Notes: generated from the sequence alone by a model not told the origin. A stretch of DNA of 7,214 nt from Leucobacter sp. (GCA_031178565.1 JAPSIU010000138.1:1-7214); one strand, 5' to 3'. Shown: positions 1-6,519, counted from the first letter of the stretch. Made by a program: numbers and translations.

Positions 1-4
1 CGAG

Positions 5-1027
5 TCACGGGGTGAGGAGCACCTTCGTGGCGCGGCGCTCATCCATCGCCCGATACCCTTCGGCCGCCTGCTCGAGCGGGAGGGTGAGGTCGAAGACCGT
101 TCCGGGGTCGATCTCGTCGGCCATGATGAGGTCGATGAGTTCGGGCAGGAAGCGGCGCACGGGAGCGGGACCGCCCAGCAGGCTCACGGTGGCGAAGAAC
201 AGCTGGAGTCCGTCGAGCTCGACGCCGTGGGAGACGCCGACGTAACCGACGTGGCCACCCGGGCGGGTCGCTCCGATGGCCTGCAGCATGGACTCCTGGG
301 TGCCGACGGCCTCGATCGTGGAGTGGGCGCCGTATCCGCCGGTGAGTTCCTTGATCTTCGCGATACCGGCGTCGCCGCGCTCCTCAACGATATCGGTCGC
401 CCCGAACCGCTTCGCGAGGGCCTGCCGATCGGCATGGCGCGACATGGCGATGATCCGACCGGCGCCGAGGCACTTCGCGGCGAGGATGCCCATCAGGCCG
501 ACCGCGCCGTCGCCCACGACGGCGACGGTCCTGCCGGGACCGGCCTCGGCTGCGACAGCGGCGAACCAGCCGGTACCGAGCACGTCGGAGGCGGCGAGCA
601 GGCTGCGCTGCTGCGACTCGGTCGGCTCGCCCGGCACGGTGACGAGGGTGCCGTCGGCGAGCGGGATGCGTGCGTAGTCGGACTGGGTACCGATGCCGCC
701 CATCATGACCTGGTGGACGCAGCGGGACTGGAACCCCGCCCGACAGATCTCGCAGGTGTTATCGGAGGCGACGAACGAACCGACGACGAAGTCTCCTACC
801 TTGACGTTTCGCACGCTATCGCCGATCTGTTCGACGACGCCGATGTACTCGTGCCCCATCCGAGCCGGCTCGGCCACCTCCTCGATACCGCGATAGGGCC
901 AGAGATCGGAGCCGCAGATGCAGGCGGCGGTGACGCGGATCACCGCGTCAGTGGGTTCGACGACTCTCGCGTCCTCGACCTCCTCGACTCGGACGTCTCC
1001 CGGAGCGTGCAGAACGACAGCGCGCAT
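5..1027 (-). CDS. Zinc-dependent medium-chain alcohol dehydrogenase
   Basis: Predicted cytoplasmic 340-residue oxidoreductase of the medium-chain dehydrogenase/reductase superfamily, oxidising an alcohol or reducing an aldehyde/ketone with NAD(P). Residues 1-130 form the GroES-like catalytic domain: CICGSD (Cys38), GHE (His59-Glu60) and Asp148 are the expected catalytic-zinc region. The structural-zinc lobe reads SDNTCEICRAGFQSRC, so Asp89 stands where the first of four cysteines is usual, with Cys92, Cys95 and Cys103 kept. The Rossmann fold follows with GDGAVG at 172-177; SRH at 196-198, at the end of the second strand, hints at NADP preference (inference). Length is normal for the family. 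The ATG at 1027 is chosen because GAGGA lies 6 nt upstream and the family begins MRAVVL; a longer start at 1054 adds unrelated residues. It is divergent from the XRE regulator, its likely controller. Substrate unknown. Confidence 0.95.
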   Translation of the reverse strand: MRAVVLHAPGDVRVEEVEDARVVEPTDAVIRVTAACICGSDLWPYRGIEEVAEPARMGHEYIGVVEQIGDSVRNVKVGDFVVGSFVASDNTCEICRAGFQSRCVHQVMMGGIGTQSDYARIPLADGTLVTVPGEPTESQQRSLLAASDVLGTGWFAAVAAEAGPGRTVAVVGDGAVGLMGILAAKCLGAGRIIAMSRHADRQALAKRFGATDIVEERGDAGIAKIKELTGGYGAHSTIEAVGTQESMLQAIGATRPGGHVGYVGVSHGVELDGLQLFFATVSLLGGPAPVRRFLPELIDLIMADEIDPGTVFDLTLPLEQAAEGYRAMDERRATKVLLTP

Positions 1028-1033
1028 GGTGGT

Positions 1034-1038
1034 TCCTC
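1034..1038 (-). promoter_or_regulatory. Ribosome binding site of the alcohol dehydrogenase
   Basis: GAGGA on the minus strand, 6 nt before the ATG at 1027. It decides the start against the in-frame ATG at 1054. Confidence 0.6.
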
Positions 1039-1083
1039 GATCCTTTGCGTTCAACCGGTGCTGATGCCTCTACTCGATCACAG

Positions 1084-1101
1084 CTCCCGTTCGAGAGGGA
1101 G
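1084..1101. promoter_or_regulatory. Inverted repeat in the divergent promoter region, candidate operator
   Basis: CTCCC-N8-GGGAG lies in the 138-bp gap between the divergent dehydrogenase and XRE regulator genes, 57 bp from the dehydrogenase ATG and 65 bp from the regulator ATG. Position and symmetry suit a dimeric helix-turn-helix regulator binding between divergent genes. The arms are only 5 bp, so chance is possible, and no second copy was found to support it. Confidence 0.3.
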
Positions 1102-1153
1102 TCACGGTTCATGGGGGCACCGTCAGGGCCTTCTTATTCATCACTGCCCGATC

Positions 1154-1159
1154 TAGAGT
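1154..1159 (+). promoter_or_regulatory. Candidate -10 element giving a leaderless regulator mRNA
   Basis: TAGAGT fits the TANNNT pattern of actinobacterial -10 elements. Its last T is 7 nt before the A of the ATG at 1166, so transcription would start on the start codon itself. No Shine-Dalgarno-like sequence precedes that ATG, which agrees with a leaderless transcript. No convincing -35 is visible. Confidence 0.4.
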
Positions 1160-1165
1160 CTGGGT

Positions 1166-2062
1166 ATGGACAATCGAGCAGAGGTGCGGGACTTCCTCTC
1201 CACGAGGCGGGCACGCGTGACGCCGGAGGCGGTCGGCCTCCCGGCGGGTGCGAATCGGCGCGTCGCGGGGCTGCGTCGCAGTGAGGTCGCAGCCCTCGCC
1301 GGCGTGAGCGTCGAGTACTACACGCGGATCGAGCGCGGCGCGATCGGAGGTGCATCTCCCGAAGTGCTCGACGCGATCGCGAAGGCGCTGATGCTCGACG
1401 ATGCGGAACGGGCCCACCTGTTCGACCTCGCTCACGCGGCCAGTCCGGTCGCGCGGCCGCCGCGCAGGCTCAACCCGACGCGCTGGAGCCCGCATCCGAG
1501 CCTGCAGTGGATGCTCGACGCGGTCACCGAGGGACCCGCCTTCGTCAGGAACGGACGCATGGACCTGCTGGCGGTCAATCGTCTGGCCCGCGCGTTCTAC
1601 CGGGATGTCTTCGATATGCCCGGGCAGCCGCCGAACATCGCCAAGTTCACATTCCTCGACGAGCGGGCGCACGAGTTCTACCCCGACTGGGACATGTTCG
1701 CGGAGGTGACCGTGGCGATCCTCCGCACCGAGGCGGGCCGCGACCCGCACAACAAGGACCTGCACGACCTCATCGGCGAGCTCTCAACGCGCAGCGCCGA
1801 CTTCCGCAGGCTTTGGGGTCGGCACAACGTACGCCATCACGGCACCGGTTCGAAGACGTTCAAGCATCCGGTCGTCGGCGAGATCACCCTCGCGTTCGAG
1901 GGGCTCGCACTCGAGGCCGAACCGGGCCTCACGCTCACGATCTACACCGCCGAGCCCGGATCCTCCTCGGCGGAGCGAATGCGGCTGCTTGCGTCCTGGG
2001 CCGCCGGCGAATATGGCAGTGTCTCCGCTGCGGAAACCCCAGCAGAGGCCGCGCAGGGGTAA
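1166..2062 (+). CDS. XRE-family transcriptional regulator with MmyB-like sensor domain
   Basis: 298-residue DNA-binding protein. Residues about 35-90 are an XRE/Cro-type helix-turn-helix with the diagnostic run GLRRSEVAALAGVSVEYYTR (36-54) followed by IERG and an SPEVLDAIAKAL helix. Residues about 108-277 match the MmyB-like ligand-binding domain (PAS-like fold, reported to bind fatty-acid-type ligands in MmyB), with the conserved stretch RHHGTGSKTFKHPVVGEITL near 223-242 and a typical LTIYTAEPGS...LLASWAA ending. Such regulators usually sit beside and control oxidoreductase or short-chain dehydrogenase genes; here the divergent alcohol dehydrogenase is the obvious target (inference). The ATG at 1166 matches the family N-terminus MDNRAEVRDFL. 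The last 18 residues after SWAA are not conserved family sequence, to my knowledge, and lie over the end of the exporter gene on the other strand. Confidence 0.93.
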   Translation: MDNRAEVRDFLSTRRARVTPEAVGLPAGANRRVAGLRRSEVAALAGVSVEYYTRIERGAIGGASPEVLDAIAKALMLDDAERAHLFDLAHAASPVARPPRRLNPTRWSPHPSLQWMLDAVTEGPAFVRNGRMDLLAVNRLARAFYRDVFDMPGQPPNIAKFTFLDERAHEFYPDWDMFAEVTVAILRTEAGRDPHNKDLHDLIGELSTRSADFRRLWGRHNVRHHGTGSKTFKHPVVGEITLAFEGLALEAEPGLTLTIYTAEPGSSSAERMRLLASWAAGEYGSVSAAETPAEAAQG

Positions 2063-3267
2063 CGCGCAGAAGCCGCGGGACCGCGGCGCTCCCTCGCGAA
2101 CAGGACTCCGAGCGGCAGGAAGTAGAGCGCGGCGATCACGGCACCCACGAGCACCGGCCCGCTCGCACCGAGCGCCGACTCGAGCGCGAACCCCGCGATC
2201 CACGATCCGACCGCGGTTCCGAAGTTGAAGGCCGACGTTGCAAGCGCGGAAGCGAGCGTCGGCGCGCGATCCGCGAATCGGACCGCCATGCCGATGAGGA
2301 TCGGGTTGGTCGCCATCCCGAACAGGCCCAGCAGCACGACGAGGACGATCGTCGCGACCGCGTTGTGCGAGCCGAGGAGCAGTGCGATGAGCACGAGTAA
2401 GGTCATCGTCGCGGCGACGAAGAGCACGCCGTAGGGCCGCTTCGAGCCGAGGCTTCCGCCCGCGTTCGAGCCGACGAGCGCCCCGAATCCATATCCGACG
2501 AGCGCGAGCGGTACTGCGGAGGCGGGGAGGCCGCTGCTCTCGGTGAGCAGCGGGGCGATGAAGCTGTAGACGGCGAGGGAGGATCCGCACACGATCGCGG
2601 CCCCGGCGAACACGAGCCACACCCGGCCGTTGCGCAGGCTCCGGAGTTCCGCGCGCAGCGAGGGCGCGGCCCCGCGATCCTTCTCGATCGGGACCTGGAG
2701 GAACATGACGACCGCGGCGACGACGGCGACGCCCGCGAGCGCCCAGAACGGACCGCGCCAACCGATCGCCTGTCCGGCGAAGGATCCGAGAGGCACACCG
2801 ATGACGTTGGCGAGCATGCCTCCGCCGAGCACGATCCCGAGCGCCTTGGAGGTGAACCCGGGTCCGGCCGCCTTCGCGGCGACGACCGCTGCGACCGCCC
2901 AGAACGCACCGGTCGCGAGGGCCGTGAGGAATCTGGCGGCGAGGATCACGGCCAGGCTGTCGCTGAGCGCGACGATGGCGTGGCCGACGGCGAAGACGAG
3001 GAGCGAGAGGCTCAGCGTGACCCGGCGCGGCAAACGCAGGGTGAGGGCCGTCATCGTCGGGGTGCCCACGATCATGCCGATCGCGAAGACCGTGATCGTG
3101 AGGCCGGCGTTCGCGACCGTGATGCCGAGGTCGTCGGCGATCTCGGGAAGGATGCCCGCCACGATGAACTCGGTCGTGCCCATGAGGAACACGCCCGCCG
3201 CGAGAACGTAGATGAGCGCGGGAAGGGGCCGGGAGCGGACGGGAGTCGATGCAGTGGTCACGATCAT
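1942..3267 (-). CDS. Major facilitator superfamily exporter, DHA1 (CmlR/AraJ-like)
   Basis: 441-residue inner-membrane proton-coupled exporter, 12 predicted helices. Helix 1 contains the family signature GTTEFIVAGILPEIADDLGI (30-49). The helix 2-3 region reads GTPTMTALTLRLPRR (68-82), the motif A position. Helix 5 has LANVIGVPLGSFAGQ (152-166), the antiporter motif C position. The cytoplasmic centre loop is around 192-214. This resembles DHA1 members such as chloramphenicol exporters and AraJ-type sugar/drug exporters; the substrate cannot be inferred. The ATG at 3267 is preferred because AGGTGAT lies 7 nt upstream; an ATG at 3276 overlaps that site, and the open frame up to 3501 is non-conserved arginine/proline-rich sequence. 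Conserved sequence ends near residue 395. The last about 42 residues (serine/alanine-rich) are encoded largely opposite the end of the XRE regulator, a 121-bp convergent overlap. Confidence 0.93.
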   Translation of the reverse strand: MIVTTASTPVRSRPLPALIYVLAAGVFLMGTTEFIVAGILPEIADDLGITVANAGLTITVFAIGMIVGTPTMTALTLRLPRRVTLSLSLLVFAVGHAIVALSDSLAVILAARFLTALATGAFWAVAAVVAAKAAGPGFTSKALGIVLGGGMLANVIGVPLGSFAGQAIGWRGPFWALAGVAVVAAVVMFLQVPIEKDRGAAPSLRAELRSLRNGRVWLVFAGAAIVCGSSLAVYSFIAPLLTESSGLPASAVPLALVGYGFGALVGSNAGGSLGSKRPYGVLFVAATMTLLVLIALLLGSHNAVATIVLVVLLGLFGMATNPILIGMAVRFADRAPTLASALATSAFNFGTAVGSWIAGFALESALGASGPVLVGAVIAALYFLPLGVLFARERRGPAASARYPCAASAGVSAAETLPYSPAAQDASSRIRSAEEDPGSAV

Positions 3268-3356
3268 CCATGACATCACCTGTCGAAGGCCCGAGGGAGC
3301 CCCCGATGAGAGGGGTACCGACGGTGCCTCCCTCAGCGGCATCCGCACCGCGTGAG

Positions 3357-3379
3357 CGGGCACGGTGCGGCGGTGCCCG
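3357..3379 (-). terminator. Hairpin downstream of the membrane-protein gene, possible terminator
   Basis: Perfect 7-bp GC-rich stem (CGGGCAC/GTGCCCG) with a 9-nt loop, 7 bp beyond the stop of the membrane-protein gene on the minus strand. There is no T-run after it, so it would be a weak or non-canonical terminator. Alternatively it belongs to the leader of the exporter gene downstream. Confidence 0.4.
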
Positions 3380-3386
3380 AGAAGGA

Positions 3387-3971
3387 TTAGATCCAGGCGA
3401 TGAGCAACAGGGCGATGCCGAGCCCGAGGTCGAGCATGAAGCAGGCTTCGGCGAGGGAGCGGGGTACGACCTTGTTGCGGACGAAATACACCACGTCCCA
3501 CGCGGCGTGGCCGAGGGCGGCCAGGTACAGGGCGGCGACCGGATTCACCATCATGGCGGTGAGAGCGATGGCGCTGAATCCCGCGAATGCCAGCGTCTGA
3601 GCTCCGAGCTCGCGACGATCGATGTCGTCACCCCGGAGGAACCCGAGCATCGCAAACCCCGCACCCATGACCAGCAGAGTCGCGGTCGGGTCCAGCCCGG
3701 CGAGCCGAGCGAGGATGACCGCGACGCTTGCGGCTCCGACCATGATCCAACCGCTGCGCTGGGAGCCTATTGCGCTCGCAGCGAGATAGCACACGGAGGC
3801 GATGACGATGATCATCGCCGTCACGTGGGAGTCCGCTCCGTTCGTGACGTTGAAGAGGAGAGCGAGCAGGCCGAGAACTGACGGCCAACGCTCCAGCAGG
3901 TGGCGCCAGATCCCTCGCTTCCGGTCGGAGATGTCGTGCGGGTGATTGCGGAGGTGAGCTTGTGCGTTCAT
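3387..3971 (-). CDS. Uncharacterised multi-pass membrane protein
   Basis: 194 residues, function not recognised. A short charged cytoplasmic-looking N-terminus (1-28) is followed by about seven hydrophobic segments: 31-44, 48-69, 74-92, 95-112, 124-142, 143-163 and 174-193. The polar loop GDDIDRRE (114-121) splits the set. A notable motif is GHAAWDVVYFVRNKVVP (154-170) followed by AEACFMLDLG; a similar His/Trp-Asp...Cys...Asp pattern occurs, as far as I recall, in unannotated actinobacterial membrane proteins. The ATG at 3971 is preceded by GGAG about 10 nt upstream; the longer frame to 4079 runs over non-conserved sequence. It lies 88 bp after the response regulator stop on the same strand, so it may be the last gene of the two-component operon or its target. 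Confidence 0.85.
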   Translation of the reverse strand: MNAQAHLRNHPHDISDRKRGIWRHLLERWPSVLGLLALLFNVTNGADSHVTAMIIVIASVCYLAASAIGSQRSGWIMVGAASVAVILARLAGLDPTATLLVMGAGFAMLGFLRGDDIDRRELGAQTLAFAGFSAIALTAMMVNPVAALYLAALGHAAWDVVYFVRNKVVPRSLAEACFMLDLGLGIALLLIAWI

Positions 3972-4008
3972 ACTCGAAAGTCTCCGGGAGGGGCCTGCCC
4001 GGTGAACC

Positions 4009-4023
4009 CGTGAATCGATCACG
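4009..4023. promoter_or_regulatory. Inverted repeat upstream of the membrane-protein gene
   Basis: CGTGAATCGATCACG: perfect 5-bp arms with a 5-bp spacer, 37 bp before the ATG at 3971 and inside the 88-bp gap after the response regulator. It could be a binding site for the linked regulator or another dimeric regulator, but it is short and chance occurrence cannot be excluded. Confidence 0.25.
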
Positions 4024-4059
4024 AAGACTCCGTGCAGACCAGCGCGGGCGGGACCGTCG

Positions 4060-4673
4060 TCAGACCCATCCGTTCTCACGGGCGATCCGGTAGGCGTTGG
4101 AACGGCTGTCCACGCCGAGCTTTCGATTGATCGTCGCGAGATAGTTGCGCACGGTGCCGGGTGAGAGGAAGAGCTCCCGCGCGATATCGCGGATGGGGCG
4201 ATCTTCCCGCCCTGTCATCAGCACCTCGGCTTCGCGAGCCGTCAGCGGCGAGGGGGCCGTGGTCAGGGCATCTGCGGCCAGTACGGGATCGACGTACCGT
4301 TGCCCCTCGTGAACGCGCCGGACGACGTCTGCGAGAGCCGTGCCGGGCGCCCCCTTGGCGAGGAAGCCACGCGCCCCTGAGGCGAGGGCCCTGCGCAGTA
4401 CGTGCGGGTGGCCGTGCCCGGTGAGGATCACTCCCGCGCACTGTGGAGCACCCGCCCCAGTTCGCCGATGACCCCGAGTCCGTCCACCTTCGGCATCTGC
4501 AGATCGATGACCGCGACGGCGGGCCGGTGGAGCACGGCGTGCTCGATCGCTTCCCGGCCGTCACGTGCGGTGGCAACGATACGGATATCCGCCTCGCGCT
4601 CGAGAAGACTTGCCAGCGCGTCTCGGATCAGTTCGTCGTCTTCGGCGAGGAGAACCCGGATGGGCTCGTTCAT
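4060..4673 (-). pseudogene. NarL/DesR-type response regulator, split by a one-base frameshift
   Basis: Two-component response regulator read in two frames. The first part (4673-4428) is a receiver domain: acidic pocket Glu11-Asp12-Asp13 and phospho-acceptor Asp57 in DLQMPKVDG, then it shifts into LHSARE and a TGA. The second part (frame 4431-4060) carries on with ILTGHGHPHVLRRALASGAR and FLAKGAPG (the receiver switch Thr and Lys), then a LuxR-type helix-turn-helix, LTAREAEVL...IARELFLSPGTVRNYL...GVDSRSNAYRIARENGW. Adding one C to the CC at 4445-4446 restores VLPQCAGVILTGHG and a 204-residue protein of normal family length. The ATG at 4673 overlaps the kinase stop as ATGA, indicating coupled translation. 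No other damage is seen, so it may be a very recent lesion or a base-calling error. The second part could in principle start at GTG 4431, overlapping the TGA (GTGA), but no well-spaced ribosome binding site supports it. Confidence 0.88.
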
Positions 4674-5857
4674 GATGGTCCCCCAGGATCCCGGCGGCAC
4701 TCCAAACGCAACTCGAAGCAGTCTTCGCCGATGGGCCCGACGACGAGCGTGGCCCCCGCCGCGTGGCAGCGTGCGCAGAGGGCAGCGATGCCGGTCCCGC
4801 CGGTGGCACTCGGCTGTAATGATCGGCAGACACCGTCGTTGACCACTCTCAAGGTCACGACTGAGGTTGTGGCGGAGATCAGGATCGAGGCGCTGCGGGC
4901 TTCGCTGTGGCGCAGGATATTCGTCACCGCCTCTCGAATGGCCGTTGCCAAGAGGGCGGCGAGCGAATTCGGAATGAGTGCGAGAGTCTCAGGATCAGCG
5001 TCGATCGTCGTTCTCATTCCCGCCGAACCGAGAACGAGATCGGCCGATTGCAGTTGAGTCGGGAGGTCGGTGGCGGTACCTCCGTGGATCGCGCGCCGTG
5101 CCTCACGAAGCGTCCCGTTCGCGAGATCACGGATGCCCTCGCTCTCCGCTGCGGCTCGATCCGGATCCCGCGCGGCGAGACCAGCCGCAAGCTCAGCTTT
5201 GAGCGCGATGACGGCCAGATGACGCCCGAGTACATCGTGCAACTCGCGGTCGACGCGTAACCGCTCCTCAGCGACCGCGAGATCGGCTTGAGCTTCTCTC
5301 CCGTCCTGCGCAGCCCACCATAGGCGGTGGATCCACACCAGTACCTGACACATCGCCCACACCGCCAAGGCGCAGCCGAGGACCGTGACAATACTGGGAG
5401 CGGGTGATCCCTCGAAGACAGCACCACCGACTGCGGCTGCACCTCCCAGCACGACGATCGCCGTCACACCACTCCGCCAGCTCGCCAGTGTGCTCGCGGC
5501 CACGGCGAACCCTGCGATCCAGGCCCAGGGCTGTTCGCCCGACTCTGCCCAAGAGTAGGCCGGCACCCACAACGTCAGGGAGATCCCTACCAGCAGCATC
5601 GCCTTCCGAATCGCCGCGGCGAGAACGAAGACGGGATTGACGGCCTCGAGCAGGACCAGCAGCACAGCGAACCCGAACAAGACGAGGCCGCCGATGAACG
5701 CCGCTGTGAGCGTCGCCGTCGGCGGCGCGGTGAACGACATCGCGATGATCGGCGCCCACGCGAAACCGGCCATCAAGAAACCGAGGACGATCCAGCGCGG
5801 TGTCCTCCACGTCGACGACGAAGGCACGCTCCGTCTGTTCGCTCGTTCGGTCTGCAT
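4670..5857 (-). CDS. DesK-type sensor histidine kinase (HisKA_3)
   Basis: 395-residue integral-membrane sensor kinase partnering the adjacent response regulator. About six membrane helices lie at 22-42, 48-72, 75-101, 112-127, 130-148 and 154-178, without a large extracellular domain, as in the DesK/NarL-kinase class. The HisKA_3 dimerisation domain starts near 195, with phospho-acceptor His207 in RELHDVLGRHLAVIALK. The HATPase domain has the N-box REAVTNILRHS (308-318), NDG (340-342) and GGTG (353-356). The segment after GGTG is unusual: IAALCARCHAAGATL instead of the common GL.GL.ERV..LGG, and the domain holds five cysteines (344, 361, 364, 380, 387). The ATG at 5857 lacks a clear ribosome binding site; the longer frame to 6049 runs antisense-like over the upstream gene and is rejected. 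The stop overlaps the regulator ATG. It starts 34 bp after the reductase gene. Confidence 0.92.
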   Translation of the reverse strand: MQTERANRRSVPSSSTWRTPRWIVLGFLMAGFAWAPIIAMSFTAPPTATLTAAFIGGLVLFGFAVLLVLLEAVNPVFVLAAAIRKAMLLVGISLTLWVPAYSWAESGEQPWAWIAGFAVAASTLASWRSGVTAIVVLGGAAAVGGAVFEGSPAPSIVTVLGCALAVWAMCQVLVWIHRLWWAAQDGREAQADLAVAEERLRVDRELHDVLGRHLAVIALKAELAAGLAARDPDRAAAESEGIRDLANGTLREARRAIHGGTATDLPTQLQSADLVLGSAGMRTTIDADPETLALIPNSLAALLATAIREAVTNILRHSEARSASILISATTSVVTLRVVNDGVCRSLQPSATGGTGIAALCARCHAAGATLVVGPIGEDCFELRLECRRDPGGPS

Positions 5858-5878
5858 GTTCGGGACGGTCCAAGCCGT

Positions 5879-5891
5879 CGCATCAGATGCG
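5879..5891. promoter_or_regulatory. Perfect 13-bp palindrome before the kinase gene
   Basis: CGCATCAGATGCG, with 6-bp arms around one central base, occupies the 34-bp gap between the reductase stop and the kinase ATG. The tight centre disfavours a hairpin and favours a protein-binding dyad. It could be an autoregulatory site for the two-component operon. No second copy is present in the window. Confidence 0.3.
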
Positions 5892-6506
5892 TCAGGCCCC
5901 GACTCGCGCGGGCCGATATCGCATGGCGACCGCCCCCGACCGGAACTCATGACGGTCCACGAGCTCGAGCTCGATGCGCTCGCGCAGACCGGCGAGCAAC
6001 GTCGGCCCGTGTCCGGCCACGACCGGCTGGACGACGAACTCGTACTCATCGATCAGTCCCAGATCCGCCAGCGCCAACGGGAGCTTCACACCGCCCACCC
6101 ACAGGCCCTCGCCCGGCTCCTGTTTGAGCCGCCGAACCGCTTGCTCCAAGTCGCCTCGCACCAGCTCGGCATTCCAATCGACCTCGCTCAGCGGGTTCGA
6201 GACGACATACTTCTTCGCCCGGTCGATGCTCTCGGCGAAGGGGACCTCCCACTCATCCATCCAGTCGGGCCACGTGCCCGTGGCCGGCTTCCGCCACGCC
6301 GACTCCATCATCTCGTACGTCACACGACCGAATATCAGCGCATCGGCTCGTTCCATCTCAGCGGTCCAGTAGCGCATCGACTCCTCGTCCGGGGGGAGCC
6401 CGGCCTCGTGATGACAGCAGCCGTCGAGTGTGACGTTGATCGAGTACCGAAGTGGTCTCGTCTCGTCGTTCTCCGTTGATGCGCGAAGCGCGTTTCCACT
6501 GGACAT
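5892..6506 (-). CDS. Dihydrofolate reductase-like protein (RibD C-terminal domain)
   Basis: 204-residue cytoplasmic protein of the RibD-C/DHFR-fold family, often annotated dihydrofolate reductase family protein. Visible signatures are RYSINVTLDGCCHHE (20-34), the ADALIFGRVTYEMMESAW helix region (54-71), KKYVVSNPL (98-106), LWVGGVKLPLALADLGLIDE (135-154), the family's glycine-rich nucleotide-binding loop, and VVQPVVAGHGPTLLAGL (158-174). An NADPH-dependent reductase activity is expected from the fold, but the true substrate of these stand-alone proteins is generally unknown, and it is unlikely to be the housekeeping FolA. The ATG at 6506 is set by AAGGAG with a 7-nt spacer; the in-frame ATG at 6602 has no such signal. 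It is first of the minus-strand run ahead of the kinase (34-bp gap), so the genes may be co-transcribed, though the functional link is not obvious. Confidence 0.93.
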   Translation of the reverse strand: MSSGNALRASTENDETRPLRYSINVTLDGCCHHEAGLPPDEESMRYWTAEMERADALIFGRVTYEMMESAWRKPATGTWPDWMDEWEVPFAESIDRAKKYVVSNPLSEVDWNAELVRGDLEQAVRRLKQEPGEGLWVGGVKLPLALADLGLIDEYEFVVQPVVAGHGPTLLAGLRERIELELVDRHEFRSGAVAMRYRPARVGA

Positions 6507-6513
6507 CGTGTTT

Positions 6514-6519
6514 CTCCTT
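6514..6519 (-). promoter_or_regulatory. Strong ribosome binding site of the reductase gene
   Basis: AAGGAG on the minus strand, 7 nt before the ATG at 6506. It rules out the longer start at 6602. Confidence 0.75.

Noticed and set aside
227..1156. Long open frame (309 codons) on the plus strand
   Set aside because: It is antisense to the clear dehydrogenase gene; open reverse frames are common in GC-rich coding DNA, and its translation shows no domain.
1784..3271. Second minus-strand frame over the exporter gene (495 codons)
   Set aside because: An arginine/glycine-rich shadow of the exporter in another frame, lacking membrane segments or motifs.
3268..3501. N-terminal extension of the exporter frame
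   Set aside because: No ribosome binding site or conserved sequence; it crosses the end of the next gene and a hairpin, and exporters of this family start just before helix 1.
4755..4769. CARCH, a CxxCH haem c motif in the kinase
   Set aside because: It falls in the cytoplasmic ATPase domain after the GGTG box, where c-type haem attachment does not occur; probably coincidental.
5858..6049. Longer start for the kinase
   Set aside because: The extra 64 residues are serine-rich antisense-type sequence lying over the reductase gene.
5637..6479. Plus-strand frame of 280 codons
   Set aside because: Antisense to the reductase and kinase genes; composition and translation are typical of a shadow frame.
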